This document shows, one piece after another, positions 44,230-53,783 of a DNA stretch of 64,000 nucleotides. The notes beneath the pieces are model-generated. The model saw only the letters and a list, made by a program, of their open reading frames with translations, did no database searches and had not been told where the DNA came from. Origin of the DNA: Duganella radicis (GTDB lineage: Bacteria > Pseudomonadota > Gammaproteobacteria > Burkholderiales > Burkholderiaceae_D); contig NZ_WNKY01000029.1 in NCBI RefSeq assembly GCF_009720825.1, positions 1-64,000 on the forward strand, read 5' to 3'. Both the position numbers and the translations under genes were made by a program. Numbering within the stretch: the stretch's first letter is position 1; each line of letters begins with the position of its first letter.

Positions 44230-45282
44230 TCAGTCGGACCCGCACTCCACACGATTGCGGCCGGCGCGCTTGGCGCGGTACAGCGCGTCATCGGCCTGCT
44301 TAAGCAAGCCTTCCGCATCGTCGATTTCCATATGATTGAACGAACCCACGCCGATGCTGGCCGTGATCCGGAACTGGCGCGCACCCGCCGCGTGCAGCTG
44401 CGCTTCAATTTTCGCACGCAGTGTTTCGGCCAGCTTGCAGGCGCCCTCCACCGGCGTATTTGGCAAAATCACACACAGCTCCTCGCCGCCGTAGCGGCTC
44501 GGCATGTCAATCACGCGCACGTTCTCGCGCAGCAGGCGGCCGACATTGGCCAGCACATGGTCGCCCACCACATGGCCGTATTCATCGTTGATTTTCTTGA
44601 AGTGATCGATGTCGATCATCAGCGCCGACAACGGCGCACGGAAACGGCGCGAACGCGCCACTTCAAATTTCAGGCGGTGCAGCAGCGAGCGGCGGTTGTG
44701 CAGGCCGGTCAGCTCGTCGGTGGTGGCCAGCAGCTCCAGCTCGCGCACCGCCGCCTCCAGATTGCGCTCGTTGGAGCGCAGTTCGATCAGCGCCATCACC
44801 TGGCGCGCCAGCTTGGCCAGCGTGGCGCGCTGGTCGTCGCTCAGGCGGCCCGGCTTGGTGTCCATCACGCACAGCGTGCCGATGGCATGACCGTCCGAGG
44901 ACGTCAGCGCCACGCTGCTGTACATGCGCATGTGCGGCTCGCCGACGGTCAGCGTCATGTGCGCGGTGCGCGGGTCCGCGCTCAGGTCAGGGATTTCGGT
45001 GGCGGCATCGCCCAGCACCGCCAGCGAGCAGTAGCTCTCGCCGCGCGGCAGTTCGCCCATCTGCATGCCGGAACAGGATTTGATCCACACGCGGTCGGCG
45101 TCGACCAGCGAGATGAAGGCGTAAGGCACTTCGCAAACTTTGGTCGCCAGCTCAGTCAGGAAGCTGAAATCTTCGCAGGCGGGGGTGTCGAGGATGTGAT
45201 AACGATGCAGCGCGGCGAGCCGGAATTGGTCCGCCTGAGGACGAGCAATATGCAGCGTATGAACTTTTTCTACGGCCAGCAT
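44230..45282 (-). CDS. GAF-GGDEF diguanylate cyclase
   Basis: 350 residues, no membrane helix. The GAF domain (about 25-165) contains CEVPYAFISLVDADRVWIKS and IGTLCVMD. The GGDEF domain has GGEEL in place of GGEEF, flanked by a normal RVID inhibitory site five residues upstream and by DHFKKINDEYGHVVGD. GGEEL is a frequent and usually active variant, but this is not proven. ATG at 45282 is chosen because GGGAGG lies five bases ahead; the frame is open to 45306. Located between a DsbA-like gene and DUF427. Confidence 0.9.
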   Translation of the reverse strand: MLAVEKVHTLHIARPQADQFRLAALHRYHILDTPACEDFSFLTELATKVCEVPYAFISLVDADRVWIKSCSGMQMGELPRGESYCSLAVLGDAATEIPDLSADPRTAHMTLTVGEPHMRMYSSVALTSSDGHAIGTLCVMDTKPGRLSDDQRATLAKLARQVMALIELRSNERNLEAAVRELELLATTDELTGLHNRRSLLHRLKFEVARSRRFRAPLSALMIDIDHFKKINDEYGHVVGDHVLANVGRLLRENVRVIDMPSRYGGEELCVILPNTPVEGACKLAETLRAKIEAQLHAAGARQFRITASIGVGSFNHMEIDDAEGLLKQADDALYRAKRAGRNRVECGSD

Positions 45283-45366
45283 GGGCCTCCCTGAGTAGAG
45301 TGACAAGAATCTTATCTTTTTTACCCAAGGAGTTTATAGCAAAACAAGAGCCGGGACCGCGACTTT

Positions 45367-46014
45367 TTACGCCTTGGCCATAATCTCGCGCAGCGCGCGC
45401 TCGAACACGGCCGCCGGCTGGCCGCCGGAAATCAGGTGGCGCTCGTTGATGATCACGGCCGGCACCGAATTGATGCCATGGCGCTGGAAGAATTGCTCCG
45501 CCTCGCGCACCTCCGGACCGTACTCGCCCGAATGCAGCACCTGCCGCGCCGCCTCCTTGTCCAGGCCCACTTCGCCGGCCAGGTAGATCAGCACCTCATG
45601 CGCGCTCGGGTCCAGCCCCTGCGAGAAATAGGCCTTGAACAGCGCCTGCTTCAACTCCTTCTGCTTGCCTTGCAAGCCGGCCCAGTGCAGCAGGCGGTGC
45701 GCGTCGAACGTGTTGTAGATGCGGCCGCGCTTGTCCATGGCGAAATCGAAGCCGACTTCGGCGCCGCGCGCGCGGATCATCTCGCGCGCCTGTTGCTGCT
45801 GCTCGGCGGTCGAGCCGTATTTCTCGGTCAGGTGCTCGCCGATGTCCTGGCCTTCCGGCGGCATGTTGGCGTTCAGCTCAAACGGCTGGAAGTGGATGCT
45901 TACTTCGGCCTCGTCGCCGATGGCGGCCAGCGCCTTGTCCAGCGAGCTCAGGCCGATGGCGCACCATGGGCACGACACGTCGGAGACAAAATCAATTTTC
46001 AGGGGAGTTGCCAT
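45367..46014 (-). CDS. FrnE-type DsbA-family thiol oxidoreductase
   Basis: 215 residues, cytoplasmic (no signal peptide). The thioredoxin-fold active site CPWC is at the start (FVSDVSCPWCAIGL) with the cis-Pro region VPAVIINERHLISGG near residue 195. A helical insert lies between, as in FrnE and 2-hydroxychromene isomerase-like proteins. It could serve as a disulfide isomerase or oxidoreductase. It lies 4 bp before the plsY stop region on the same strand, so they probably share a transcript. Confidence 0.9.
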   Translation of the reverse strand: MATPLKIDFVSDVSCPWCAIGLSSLDKALAAIGDEAEVSIHFQPFELNANMPPEGQDIGEHLTEKYGSTAEQQQQAREMIRARGAEVGFDFAMDKRGRIYNTFDAHRLLHWAGLQGKQKELKQALFKAYFSQGLDPSAHEVLIYLAGEVGLDKEAARQVLHSGEYGPEVREAEQFFQRHGINSVPAVIINERHLISGGQPAAVFERALREIMAKA

Positions 46015-46018
46015 TTTT

Positions 46019-46630
46019 TTACTTGCCTTTCGCTTTACTGCCGATGCGGCTCTCCTTGCCTGCGATCAGGTTGGAGATATTTTTCGAATGGCGGAACACC
46101 AGCAGCGCGCTCATGGCGGCCACGGCAGCCAGCTGCGGCTCCACGCCAAACAATAATCCATAATAGAACGGTGCGAACACGGCCGCTACCAGCGCTGCCA
46201 GCGACGAGTAGCGGAAGGCGAACGCAACCGCCAGCCAGGTCACCAAGGTGGCGACGCCCAGCCAAGGATTCAAGCCCAGCAGCACACCCGCCGCAGTCGC
46301 CACGCCCTTGCCACCGACAAAGCGGAAGAACACCGGCCACAGGTGGCCGAGGAACACCGCGATCGCCACCAGCGCGATGGTGGCGTCACCGATGTTCAAT
46401 TTTTCCTGGAAGCGGATCGCCAGCCACACCGCGACCCAGCCCTTGAGCGCATCGCCGATCAGGGTGGCGATGGCCGCGCCCTTGTTGCCACTTCGCAACA
46501 CATTGGTGGCGCCCGGATTTTTCGAGCCATAGGTACGGGGATCGGCCAGGCCGAACAACTTGCTGCTGACGACGGCAAACGAGATCGAGCCGATCAGGTA
46601 AGCGGCCACGGTCATCCAAACTGTATTCAT
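46019..46630 (-). CDS. plsY: Glycerol-3-phosphate acyltransferase PlsY
   Basis: 203 residues with five hydrophobic segments. The three family motifs are present: GSISFAVVSSKLFGL, GSKNPGATNVLR (phosphate-binding) and FVGGKGVATAAGVLLGLNP. It acylates glycerol-3-phosphate with acyl-phosphate in the inner membrane, the first phospholipid step. The PlsX partner is not in the window. Neighbour of a DsbA-like gene (downstream) and a YbaK-type deacylase (upstream). Confidence 0.95.
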   Translation of the reverse strand: MNTVWMTVAAYLIGSISFAVVSSKLFGLADPRTYGSKNPGATNVLRSGNKGAAIATLIGDALKGWVAVWLAIRFQEKLNIGDATIALVAIAVFLGHLWPVFFRFVGGKGVATAAGVLLGLNPWLGVATLVTWLAVAFAFRYSSLAALVAAVFAPFYYGLLFGVEPQLAAVAAMSALLVFRHSKNISNLIAGKESRIGSKAKGK

Positions 46631-46684
46631 CTTTTCCTCTATTTATCGTTCTGGGCCGCACGCGGGGCCGCTGAATATACAGCC

Positions 46685-47176
46685 TTACTCGGCCAGCGCG
46701 CAATGCACCGGCCGGGCGTTCAGCAGCTCAGTCAACACGGCGGGCTTGATGCCGACCAGATAACCGCGCCTGCCGCCATTGATATAAATCGTTTCCAGCG
46801 CAAGGATGCTATCCTCCACATACACCGGCATGGTTTTCCTGGTGCCGAACGGCGAGGTCCCGCCGATCATGTAGCCGCTGTGGCGCGAAGCCACTTCCGG
46901 CTTGCACGGTTCGACGGACTTGCAGCCGATGTTGCGGGCAAGATTCTTGGTCGAGACCTTGCAATCGCCATGCATCAGCACAATTAAAGGTTTAGCGGCT
47001 TCGTCCTGCATCACCAGCGTCTTGACCACGTGGTGCTCGTCGACGCCCAGCTCGCGCGAGGACACGCCGGTGCCGCCGTGCTCCTCGTAGTCGTAGGGGT
47101 GCTCGGTGAAGGCCACCTTGTGCTTGCGCAGCATCTGGGTGGCTGGGGTTTCGGAGATATGCTCTTTTTTGGCCAT
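46685..47176 (-). CDS. ybaK: Cys-tRNA(Pro)/Cys-tRNA(Cys) deacylase (YbaK type)
   Basis: 163 residues beginning MAKKEHISETPATQMLRKHK. The YbaK/ProX fold is marked by GVDEHHVVKTLVMQDE, the catalytic Lys in GDCKVSTKNLARN and GYMIGGTSPFGTRKTMPVY. It hydrolyses mischarged Cys-tRNA(Pro) in trans. ATG at 47176 is the family start; the frame stays open far upstream by chance. It is divergent from the EEP-family gene with 27 bp between start codons. Confidence 0.93.
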   Translation of the reverse strand: MAKKEHISETPATQMLRKHKVAFTEHPYDYEEHGGTGVSSRELGVDEHHVVKTLVMQDEAAKPLIVLMHGDCKVSTKNLARNIGCKSVEPCKPEVASRHSGYMIGGTSPFGTRKTMPVYVEDSILALETIYINGGRRGYLVGIKPAVLTELLNARPVHCALAE

Positions 47177-47203
47177 GGTGTGAATCTGGGGGAGTTGTCC
47201 ATT

Positions 47204-48175
47204 ATGCAGCAGGAAATTCGCTTTGCCACTTTCAATGTATGCAATCTTTCCCAGCCTGGGGCGAAATTGTACGACAATCTGGCGCCCCTGACCGAGGCCG
47301 GGTACGAAGCGAAAGTCGCCTGGACCGCACAGCAGCTCGATGCGCTCGACGCCGATGTGATCGGCTTGCAGGAAATCTTCTCGCTGGCCGCCCTGCGCGA
47401 CGTCATGGCCCGCAGCCAGCGCTACCGCGACGCCACCCTGGCCGGCTTTGAGCCGCCGCCCGATCCCGTCACCGGCGCACCGCGCCTGACGCCGGAGGTG
47501 GCGTTGATCACCCGCCTGCCGCTGGCCGCCCCGGCCCAGGCTTACATCATGTTTCCCGAGGGCGTGGCCCTGCCCGAAGGCAGCCGCGACGCCGACCGCT
47601 TCGCCCGCGCGCCGCTGCACGCGCAAGTGGTACTGCCGAACGAGCAGATTGTCGACGTGGTGGTGATCCACCTGAAATCCAAGCGCCCCGATTACCGCAA
47701 CGGCGACGTGGGGGACGATCCCATGCTGCACGCCCAGGCCAACCTGCGCTCGCTGATCCGGCGCGGCACCGAGGCGGTGGCCCTGCGCGCCCTGCTGAGC
47801 GCCATGGACAAGGTGGAGCGCCGTCCGCGCGTGGTGCTGGGCGATTTCAACGACACGGTCGACGCTGTCACCACCACCATCGTCATGGGTGCCGGCGGCG
47901 CCTGCGAGCCGGGCGAGGAGCTGCACGGCCAGCTGTTCGACTGCCGCCATCTGCAATCCGGCCAGGAACAGCGCGGCGACGGCGGCTACACCATCACCCA
48001 CGAAGGCCGTCACGCCACCATCGATCATGTGCTGGTGTCGGAGGAATTCCACCCGGCCTCGCGCCATGTGCTGGGCGAAGTGGTGCAGGTCAGCTACCTC
48101 AACCAGCATCTGCAACCACAGCAGCCGGAAGCCTCCGACCACGGTCAGGTACTGGTAAGGCTGCGTTTGCACTAA
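47204..48175 (+). CDS. Endonuclease/exonuclease/phosphatase-family protein
   Basis: 323 residues. It begins with MQQEIRFATFNVCNLSQPG, the metal-site Asn, followed by the acid in DADVIGLQEIF. The core acidic pair lies in VVLGDFNDTVDA and the catalytic His in EGRHATIDHVLV and ASDHGQVLV. The set (N, E, D-x-N, D-H) is that of EEP phosphodiesterases such as DNase I or sphingomyelinase. No signal peptide or membrane helix, so cytoplasmic. ATG at 47204, with GGGGGAG upstream. Substrate not evident. Confidence 0.88.
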   Translation: MQQEIRFATFNVCNLSQPGAKLYDNLAPLTEAGYEAKVAWTAQQLDALDADVIGLQEIFSLAALRDVMARSQRYRDATLAGFEPPPDPVTGAPRLTPEVALITRLPLAAPAQAYIMFPEGVALPEGSRDADRFARAPLHAQVVLPNEQIVDVVVIHLKSKRPDYRNGDVGDDPMLHAQANLRSLIRRGTEAVALRALLSAMDKVERRPRVVLGDFNDTVDAVTTTIVMGAGGACEPGEELHGQLFDCRHLQSGQEQRGDGGYTITHEGRHATIDHVLVSEEFHPASRHVLGEVVQVSYLNQHLQPQQPEASDHGQVLVRLRLH

Positions 48176-48300
48176 AGCACCGCCAATCTCGTTTTTCTGC
48201 ATTTCAGGCGCGGTTTTTCGCCGCCTATCGCATTTCACTGGCTGTCACTCTTGCAACTGACTAAAGTGACATCATGCGCAATCCTGATTAGAAGAACGAT

Positions 48301-49518
48301 ATGAAACTTGAAACCCTTCCCCCATACACCCAGCCCACCGTGCGCAATCAACGCTGGCGCAAGCCGGTAGCGGCCGCTATCGTGATCGCGCTGGCCGGTG
48401 GCGGCTGGGCCGTCCTGCACGGCAAGCACGCCGCCGCGCCCGCCCCTGCCCCGGAAACGGCCGCGGCGGCCAAGGAAAAGAAAGACGTCTTCGAACTGTC
48501 GACCGGCGATGTCGCCGCCGTCGACGCCCGGTCATTGGCGGTCAGCTTGCCCTTATCCGGCTCGCTGGCGCCCCTGAGTTCGGCCACCATCAAGTCCAAG
48601 GTCTCGGGCGTGGTGGAAGCCACCACGGTGCAGGAAGGCATGGCGGTGCACGCCGGCCAGGTGCTGGCCCGCATCGACCAGGCCGACCTGCGCGCCCGCC
48701 TGCAACAGCAGCAGGCCATGCTGGATGAAGCGCAGGCCAAGCTGGCCATGGCCAGCAAGAACGAAACCAACAGCCAGGCCCTGCTCAAGCAGAAATACAT
48801 CTCGCAAAACGCCTACGACTCGACCCAGAACTCGGTCGATCTGGCGCGCGCGGCCGTGAAGTCGGCGGCCGCCATGGTGGACATCGCCCGCATCGCCCTC
48901 AACGACGGCGTGATCAAGGCGCCGATCGACGGCGTGATCAGCAAGCGCCACGTGCAGGCCGGCGAAAAGCTGGCGCCGGACATGCCGGTGTACAGCATCG
49001 TCAACCTGTCCGAGCTGACGCTGGAGGCGCAGGTGCCGGCCTCCGAAATCCCGCGCGTGAAGGTCGGGCAGGATGTGAAGTTCCGCGTCGACGGCTACGC
49101 CCAGCGCGACTTCCACGGCAAGGTGGCGCGCATCAATCCTGCCACTGAAACCGGCTCGCGCGCCATGCTGGTCTACATCTCGGTCAAGAACGACGACAGC
49201 GCCCTGCGCGCCGGCATGTTCGCCAAGGGCAGCGTCGTCACCGACCGCTCGGCGGTGGCGCCCATCGTTCCGCTGGCCGCGCTGCGCAGCGACAAGAACG
49301 GCCAGCAGATCGTCTACAAGGTCGATCAGGGCAAGCTGATTTCGCAGCCGGTCAAGCTGGGCCTGCGCAATGAGGACGAAGGTTACGCCGAAGTGCTGGA
49401 AGGCTTGCAGCAGGGTTCGCACGTGATCGTCTCGCGTCTGGAAAGCCTGAAGCCCGGGGCGGCGGTCAAGCTGCCGCCGTCGGCGCAGGCCAAGTCTGAA
49501 GAACCGGCGAAAGGCTGA
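48301..49518 (+). CDS. RND efflux periplasmic adaptor (membrane fusion protein)
   Basis: 405 residues. A membrane anchor (VAAAIVIALAGGGWAVL, about residues 24-40) is followed by the barrel-sandwich half GVVEATTVQEGMAVHAGQVL, an alpha-helical hairpin with LQQQQAMLDEAQAKLAMA, and the second half NDGVIKAPIDGVISKRHVQAG. The beta-barrel and membrane-proximal domains follow. Such adaptors link an inner-membrane RND pump to TolC. The stop and the next ATG are 2 bp apart, so both are coupled. TolC is not in the window. Confidence 0.95.
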   Translation: MKLETLPPYTQPTVRNQRWRKPVAAAIVIALAGGGWAVLHGKHAAAPAPAPETAAAAKEKKDVFELSTGDVAAVDARSLAVSLPLSGSLAPLSSATIKSKVSGVVEATTVQEGMAVHAGQVLARIDQADLRARLQQQQAMLDEAQAKLAMASKNETNSQALLKQKYISQNAYDSTQNSVDLARAAVKSAAAMVDIARIALNDGVIKAPIDGVISKRHVQAGEKLAPDMPVYSIVNLSELTLEAQVPASEIPRVKVGQDVKFRVDGYAQRDFHGKVARINPATETGSRAMLVYISVKNDDSALRAGMFAKGSVVTDRSAVAPIVPLAALRSDKNGQQIVYKVDQGKLISQPVKLGLRNEDEGYAEVLEGLQQGSHVIVSRLESLKPGAAVKLPPSAQAKSEEPAKG

Positions 49519-49520
49519 TC

Positions 49521-52500
49521 ATGTGGATCACTAAAGTCAGTATCCAGAATCCGGTGTTCGCCACCATGGTGATGGTGGCGCTGATGGTGCTGGGCCTGTT
49601 CTCGTACAAGGGACTGGGCCTGGAAGCCATGCCCAACGTCGACATCCCCGGCGCCATGATCGAGGTGATGTATCCGGGCGCCTCGCCGGAGGCGGTGGAG
49701 AACGACATCACCCGCCCGATCGAGGAAGTGGTCAACACCGTCAGCGGCATCAAGACCCTGCGCGCCAACTCGTGGGAAGGCCGCGCCGGCGTCTACGTCG
49801 ACTTCGAGCTGTCGACCGACATGGACCGCGCCATGCAGGACTTGCGCGACAAGGTGGCGCAGGTGCGGCCGCGCTTCCCGCGCGAGGCCAAGGACCCGTT
49901 CATCATCCGCTTCGAGGGCGAGAACTCGCGCCCGATCGCGCAGATCGGCCTGACCGCCGGCGAACATTCGCTGCGCGACCTGTCGACCATGGCCGACCAG
50001 ATCATCGCCAAGCGCTTCCAAGGCGTGGCCGGCGTCGGCCAGGTGCGCGTCAACGGCATGGCGGCGCGCCAGATCCTGATCAAGCTGCGCCCCAACGACC
50101 TGACCGCGCAGGCGGTGGGCGTGGACGAAGTGCTGACCGCGATCCAGAACACCAACACCAACCTGCCGGCCGGCTTCATCAGCTACGGCGCCAGCGAACG
50201 GCTGGTGCGGGTGGAAGGCAAGATGAAGGACCCGCGCGACTTCAACAAGATCATCGTGGCGCGCCGCGCCAACGGCCCGGTCTACCTGGAACAGGTGGCC
50301 ACGGTGGAGGACGGCGCGCAGGAAGAGCTGTCGATCTCGCGCATCAACGGCCACCGCGCCGTCACCATCGACATCACCAAGGTGCAGGACGCCAACGTGG
50401 TGGAAGTGGGCCGCCGCATCCAGCAGGTCGCCGCCGAACTGCAGAAAACCCTGCCGGCCGACATCAAACTGGAAGTGCTGAACGATGAATCGCTCAAGGT
50501 GCAAAGCCAACTCGATAACGTCAAGGAGACCATCATCGAGGGCGCGGTGCTGACCATGATCATCGTGTTCTTCTTCCTGCACTCGTGGCGCTCGACCATC
50601 ATCACCGGCCTGACGCTGCCGATCTCGGTGATGGCCAGCTTCATCGCCATGAAGGCCTTCGGCTTCACGCTCAACTTCCTGACGCTGATGGCGCTGTCGC
50701 TGTGCATCGGCCTGCTGATCGACGACGCCATCGTGGTGCGCGAAAACATCGTGCGCCACCTCGGCATGAAGAAGAACCACCGCAAGGCGGCCGAAGACGG
50801 CACCAACGAAATCGGCCTGGCGGTGATGGCCACCACCTTCGCGATTGTGGCGGTGTTCATTCCGGTGGCCTTCATGCAGGGCATCATCGGCCGCTTCTTC
50901 CTGCAATTCGGCATCACGGTGGCGGTGGCGGTGCTGGTGTCGCTGTTCGTCAGCTTCACGCTGGACCCGATGCTGTCGTCGGTGTGGCCGGACCCGGTCA
51001 AGGACCGCTTCAAGTACGTGCCGTGGCTGGGCCGCTTCATGCACTGGCTGGAAGGCGGCGTCGAGTGGCTGCACCAGGTGTACGGCAAGGTGCTGGCGCT
51101 GGCGCTGCGCTGGAAGAAGACCACGCTGGCCGCGGCCTTCGCCCTGTTCGCCGGGTCCATCATGCTGGTGCCGATGATCGGCGGCGAGATGATGCCGGAG
51201 CAGGATAACGGCTGGGTCAACTTCCTGATCAAGACCCCGGTCGGCTCCAGCCTGGAATACACCGACAACAAGATCCATCAAGTGGAAGAAGCGCTGAAGG
51301 AGTTCCCGGAAATCGCCAACGTCATCACTGTGGTGGGCACTTGGGACGGCCGCAACACCGCCCAGCTGGACATGAAGCTGACCGACCGCAAGCTGCATCC
51401 GCGCCGCACGCAGCAGCAGATGGAAGCGGCGATCCGCGCGCGCCTGAACAAGATCGCCGGCATCACGCTGACGGCCGGCATGAAACCGATCTTCATCGCC
51501 ATCCTCGGCACCGACGAGGGCAAGCTGGATGACGTGGCGCACCGCCTGATGGACAAGATGCGCAAGATCAAGGGCATCGCCGACCTGGAATACAGCCAGG
51601 AAGGCGCCAACCCGTCGACCAACATCAAGATCAACAACGAGCTGGCCAGCGATCTGGGCCTGACCACGCAGCAGATCGGCGCCGCCCTGCGTCCGTTCGT
51701 GGCGGGCGACACCACCTCGCACTTCCTGGCCTCCGATGGCCAGAACTACGAGGTCAACGTGCAGCTGCCGAAATCCGGCCGCCAGAAAGTGGCCGACCTG
51801 GCCGACCTGTCGCTGGCGTCGAGCAAGCTCGGTCCCGACGGCCGTCCGGTGATGGTGCCGCTGCGCCAGGTGGTGGACTTCGTGCCGGCCTTCAGCCCGC
51901 AAGTGCTGAAACGCCAGGCGCTGCAACGCCGCGTGGCGGTGTACGCCAGCACCGAAGGCCGTCCGGGCGGCGACGTCGACGCCGACGTCAAGAAGGCGAT
52001 GAAGGAAATCGAACTGCCATCCGGCGTGCGTTTCGACGTCGGCGGCAATGCGCAAAGCATGGAGGAGAGCATGAACTCGGCCATGGTGGCGCTGGGCATC
52101 GCGGTGATCTTCATCTACCTGGTGCTGGCCTCGCAGTTCGGCAGCTTCCTGCAACCGATCGCCATCATGATGTCGCTGCCGCTGTCGCTGATCGGCGTGC
52201 TGGTGGCGCTGCTGGTGACGCACACCACGCTGAATATCTTCTCGGTGATCGGCTTCATCATGCTGATGGGTCTGGTGACCAAGAACGCGATTCTGCTGGT
52301 CGACTTCACCAACCACATGCAGAAGGAAGGCCAGAGCCAGCACGACGCCATCATGAGCGCCGGCCAAGTGCGCCTGCGCCCTATCCTGATGACCACGCTG
52401 GCCATGGTGTTCGGCATGCTGCCGATGGCGATCGGCCTCGGCGACGGCGGCGAAACGCAGGCGCCGATGGGCCGCGCGGTGATCGGCGGCGTACTGACCT

Positions 52501-52646
52501 CAACCCTGCTGACCCTGGTGGTGGTGCCAGTGGCCTACACCTACCTCGACAGCCTCGGCAAACGCTGCAAGCGCTTCTTCAAGGGCCACCACGAAGAAGA
52601 GCCCGAGCTGCACGAGGTGAAAAAGGAAACCGCCGAAGTGGCGTAG
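49521..52646 (+). CDS. RND-family multidrug-type efflux permease
   Basis: 1041 residues, twelve helices with two large periplasmic loops (about 40-330 and 570-860). The proton-relay Asp pair is in LCIGLLIDDAIVVRENIVRH (TM4), and the second half repeats the fold with NIFSVIGFIMLMGLVTKNAI. The pattern is the HAE1/MexB-like branch with an Asp-Asp relay rather than the heavy-metal CzcA one. Translationally coupled to its adaptor. Inducer and substrates cannot be told; no regulator gene is adjacent. Confidence 0.95.
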   Translation: MWITKVSIQNPVFATMVMVALMVLGLFSYKGLGLEAMPNVDIPGAMIEVMYPGASPEAVENDITRPIEEVVNTVSGIKTLRANSWEGRAGVYVDFELSTDMDRAMQDLRDKVAQVRPRFPREAKDPFIIRFEGENSRPIAQIGLTAGEHSLRDLSTMADQIIAKRFQGVAGVGQVRVNGMAARQILIKLRPNDLTAQAVGVDEVLTAIQNTNTNLPAGFISYGASERLVRVEGKMKDPRDFNKIIVARRANGPVYLEQVATVEDGAQEELSISRINGHRAVTIDITKVQDANVVEVGRRIQQVAAELQKTLPADIKLEVLNDESLKVQSQLDNVKETIIEGAVLTMIIVFFFLHSWRSTIITGLTLPISVMASFIAMKAFGFTLNFLTLMALSLCIGLLIDDAIVVRENIVRHLGMKKNHRKAAEDGTNEIGLAVMATTFAIVAVFIPVAFMQGIIGRFFLQFGITVAVAVLVSLFVSFTLDPMLSSVWPDPVKDRFKYVPWLGRFMHWLEGGVEWLHQVYGKVLALALRWKKTTLAAAFALFAGSIMLVPMIGGEMMPEQDNGWVNFLIKTPVGSSLEYTDNKIHQVEEALKEFPEIANVITVVGTWDGRNTAQLDMKLTDRKLHPRRTQQQMEAAIRARLNKIAGITLTAGMKPIFIAILGTDEGKLDDVAHRLMDKMRKIKGIADLEYSQEGANPSTNIKINNELASDLGLTTQQIGAALRPFVAGDTTSHFLASDGQNYEVNVQLPKSGRQKVADLADLSLASSKLGPDGRPVMVPLRQVVDFVPAFSPQVLKRQALQRRVAVYASTEGRPGGDVDADVKKAMKEIELPSGVRFDVGGNAQSMEESMNSAMVALGIAVIFIYLVLASQFGSFLQPIAIMMSLPLSLIGVLVALLVTHTTLNIFSVIGFIMLMGLVTKNAILLVDFTNHMQKEGQSQHDAIMSAGQVRLRPILMTTLAMVFGMLPMAIGLGDGGETQAPMGRAVIGGVLTSTLLTLVVVPVAYTYLDSLGKRCKRFFKGHHEEEPELHEVKKETAEVA

Positions 52647-52826
52647 TCAATCGTCGTCGTCGGGGGCGAGGCCGGAGGTCTCACCCTCGGCGAGATCCTC
52701 CTCGCCCTCCTGGGCCAAGCCGGGATTGTTCTTCAGCTCGGCCTTGCGCCGGGCTTTCTCTTCCTGCTTTTTCTTCTTTTCCAACTCCCGCTGCCGCTTT
52801 TCATACGCGAAGTTCGTTTTGGCCAT
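52647..52826 (-). CDS. Small highly charged coiled-coil protein
   Basis: 59 residues. ATG at 52826 has AAGGAG ahead. The first half is basic and glutamine-rich (AKTNFAYEKRQRELEKKKKQ) and the second half strongly acidic, ending in DDDD. It looks like a short single helix. Proteins of this type are common in betaproteobacteria without known function. Converges on the efflux pump gene with no gap. Confidence 0.75.
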   Translation of the reverse strand: MAKTNFAYEKRQRELEKKKKQEEKARRKAELKNNPGLAQEGEEDLAEGETSGLAPDDDD

Positions 52827-52880
52827 TTGCCGGCTCCTTCTCTAAAAGCGTTGCCCTGCCTTCATTATGACGCAAGTTCC

Positions 52881-53783
52881 TCAACCACGAGGATGATGTT
52901 GCGCATGCAAATGCTTCAAACGTTCCCTTGCGACATGGGTATAAATCTGCGTGGTTGAAATATCGGAATGTCCCAATAACAATTGGACAACACGCAGGTC
53001 GGCGCCGTGGTTCAGCAAATGGGTGGCAAACGCGTGGCGCAGGGTGTGCGGCGACAGCGGCGCCGTGATGCCCGCCTTGAGGGCATGCTTTTTAATCAAG
53101 ACCCAGAACATCTGCCGCGTCATGCCGGCGCCGCGCCCGGTGACGAACAGGGCGTCGTCCTGCCGGCCGTTGAGGATGACGCCGCGCGCCTCCTTCAGAT
53201 AGCGCTCGATCCACTGGCGCGCCTGCTGGCCGAACGGCACCAACCGCGTCTTCGCGCCCTTGCCGGTGATGCGCAGCACGCCATCGTTCAGGCTCAGTTC
53301 CAGCAGCTTGAGCTCCACCAGCTCGGACACGCGCAGGCCGCTGGCGTACATCAGCTCCAGCATGGTGCGCTCGCGCAGGCCGAGCGGCGTGCGCACGTCC
53401 GGCGCGGCCAGCAAGGCTTCCACCTGCGCCTCGCTCAGCGTATTGACCGAGCGCTGCGGCTGCCTGGCCGATTGCAATTTGAGGCTGGGATCGGCATCGA
53501 TGCGGCGCTGGCGCAGCAACATCTGGTAGAAGCGCCGTATCACCGACAGCCGGCGGTTGGACGAGGTCGGCTTGCCCTGGTCATGGCGGGCGGCGATGTA
53601 GCTTTCGATATCGTGGCCCTGCACGGCCAGCAAGCCCTCCACGCCGCCGCGCTTCTGCTCCAGCCAGGCGGCGAACAGGCGCATGTCGCGCCGGTAGGCT
53701 TCCAGCGTGTTCTTGGACAGCCCGTCCTCCAGCCACAGGCTGTCGCAGAACTCGTCGATCAGAGCAAGGTTGTCTGCTGCCAT
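52881..53783 (-). CDS. xerD: Tyrosine recombinase XerD
   Basis: 300 residues, the exact length of XerD. The N-terminal SAM-like domain (IDEFCDSLWLEDGLSKNTLE) is followed by the catalytic domain with R in YASGLRVSELVELK, HTLRHAFATHLLNHGADL and the nucleophile Tyr in STTQIYTHV. With XerC it resolves chromosome dimers at dif. ATG at 53783 starts inside the ogt coding end (25-bp overlap), so the genes are translationally coupled. The dif site and xerC are not seen here. Confidence 0.95.
   Translation of the reverse strand: MAADNLALIDEFCDSLWLEDGLSKNTLEAYRRDMRLFAAWLEQKRGGVEGLLAVQGHDIESYIAARHDQGKPTSSNRRLSVIRRFYQMLLRQRRIDADPSLKLQSARQPQRSVNTLSEAQVEALLAAPDVRTPLGLRERTMLELMYASGLRVSELVELKLLELSLNDGVLRITGKGAKTRLVPFGQQARQWIERYLKEARGVILNGRQDDALFVTGRGAGMTRQMFWVLIKKHALKAGITAPLSPHTLRHAFATHLLNHGADLRVVQLLLGHSDISTTQIYTHVARERLKHLHAQHHPRG

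Noticed and set aside
46685..48238. Long open frame extending YbaK upstream by 354 codons
   Set aside because: The YbaK family begins at MAKKEH; the upstream part is antisense to the EEP-family gene and has no domain.
49383..52367. 994-codon open frame on the minus strand across the efflux pump
   Set aside because: It mirrors the strongly biased RND permease gene; its translation is rich in His, Arg, Asp, Gln and Val repeats with no domain. High third-position GC removes stops from the opposite strand.
52881..53783. XerD as a phage or island integrase
   Set aside because: Length, catalytic pattern and the ogt-xerD overlap fit the housekeeping recombinase; no att sites or mobile genes nearby.
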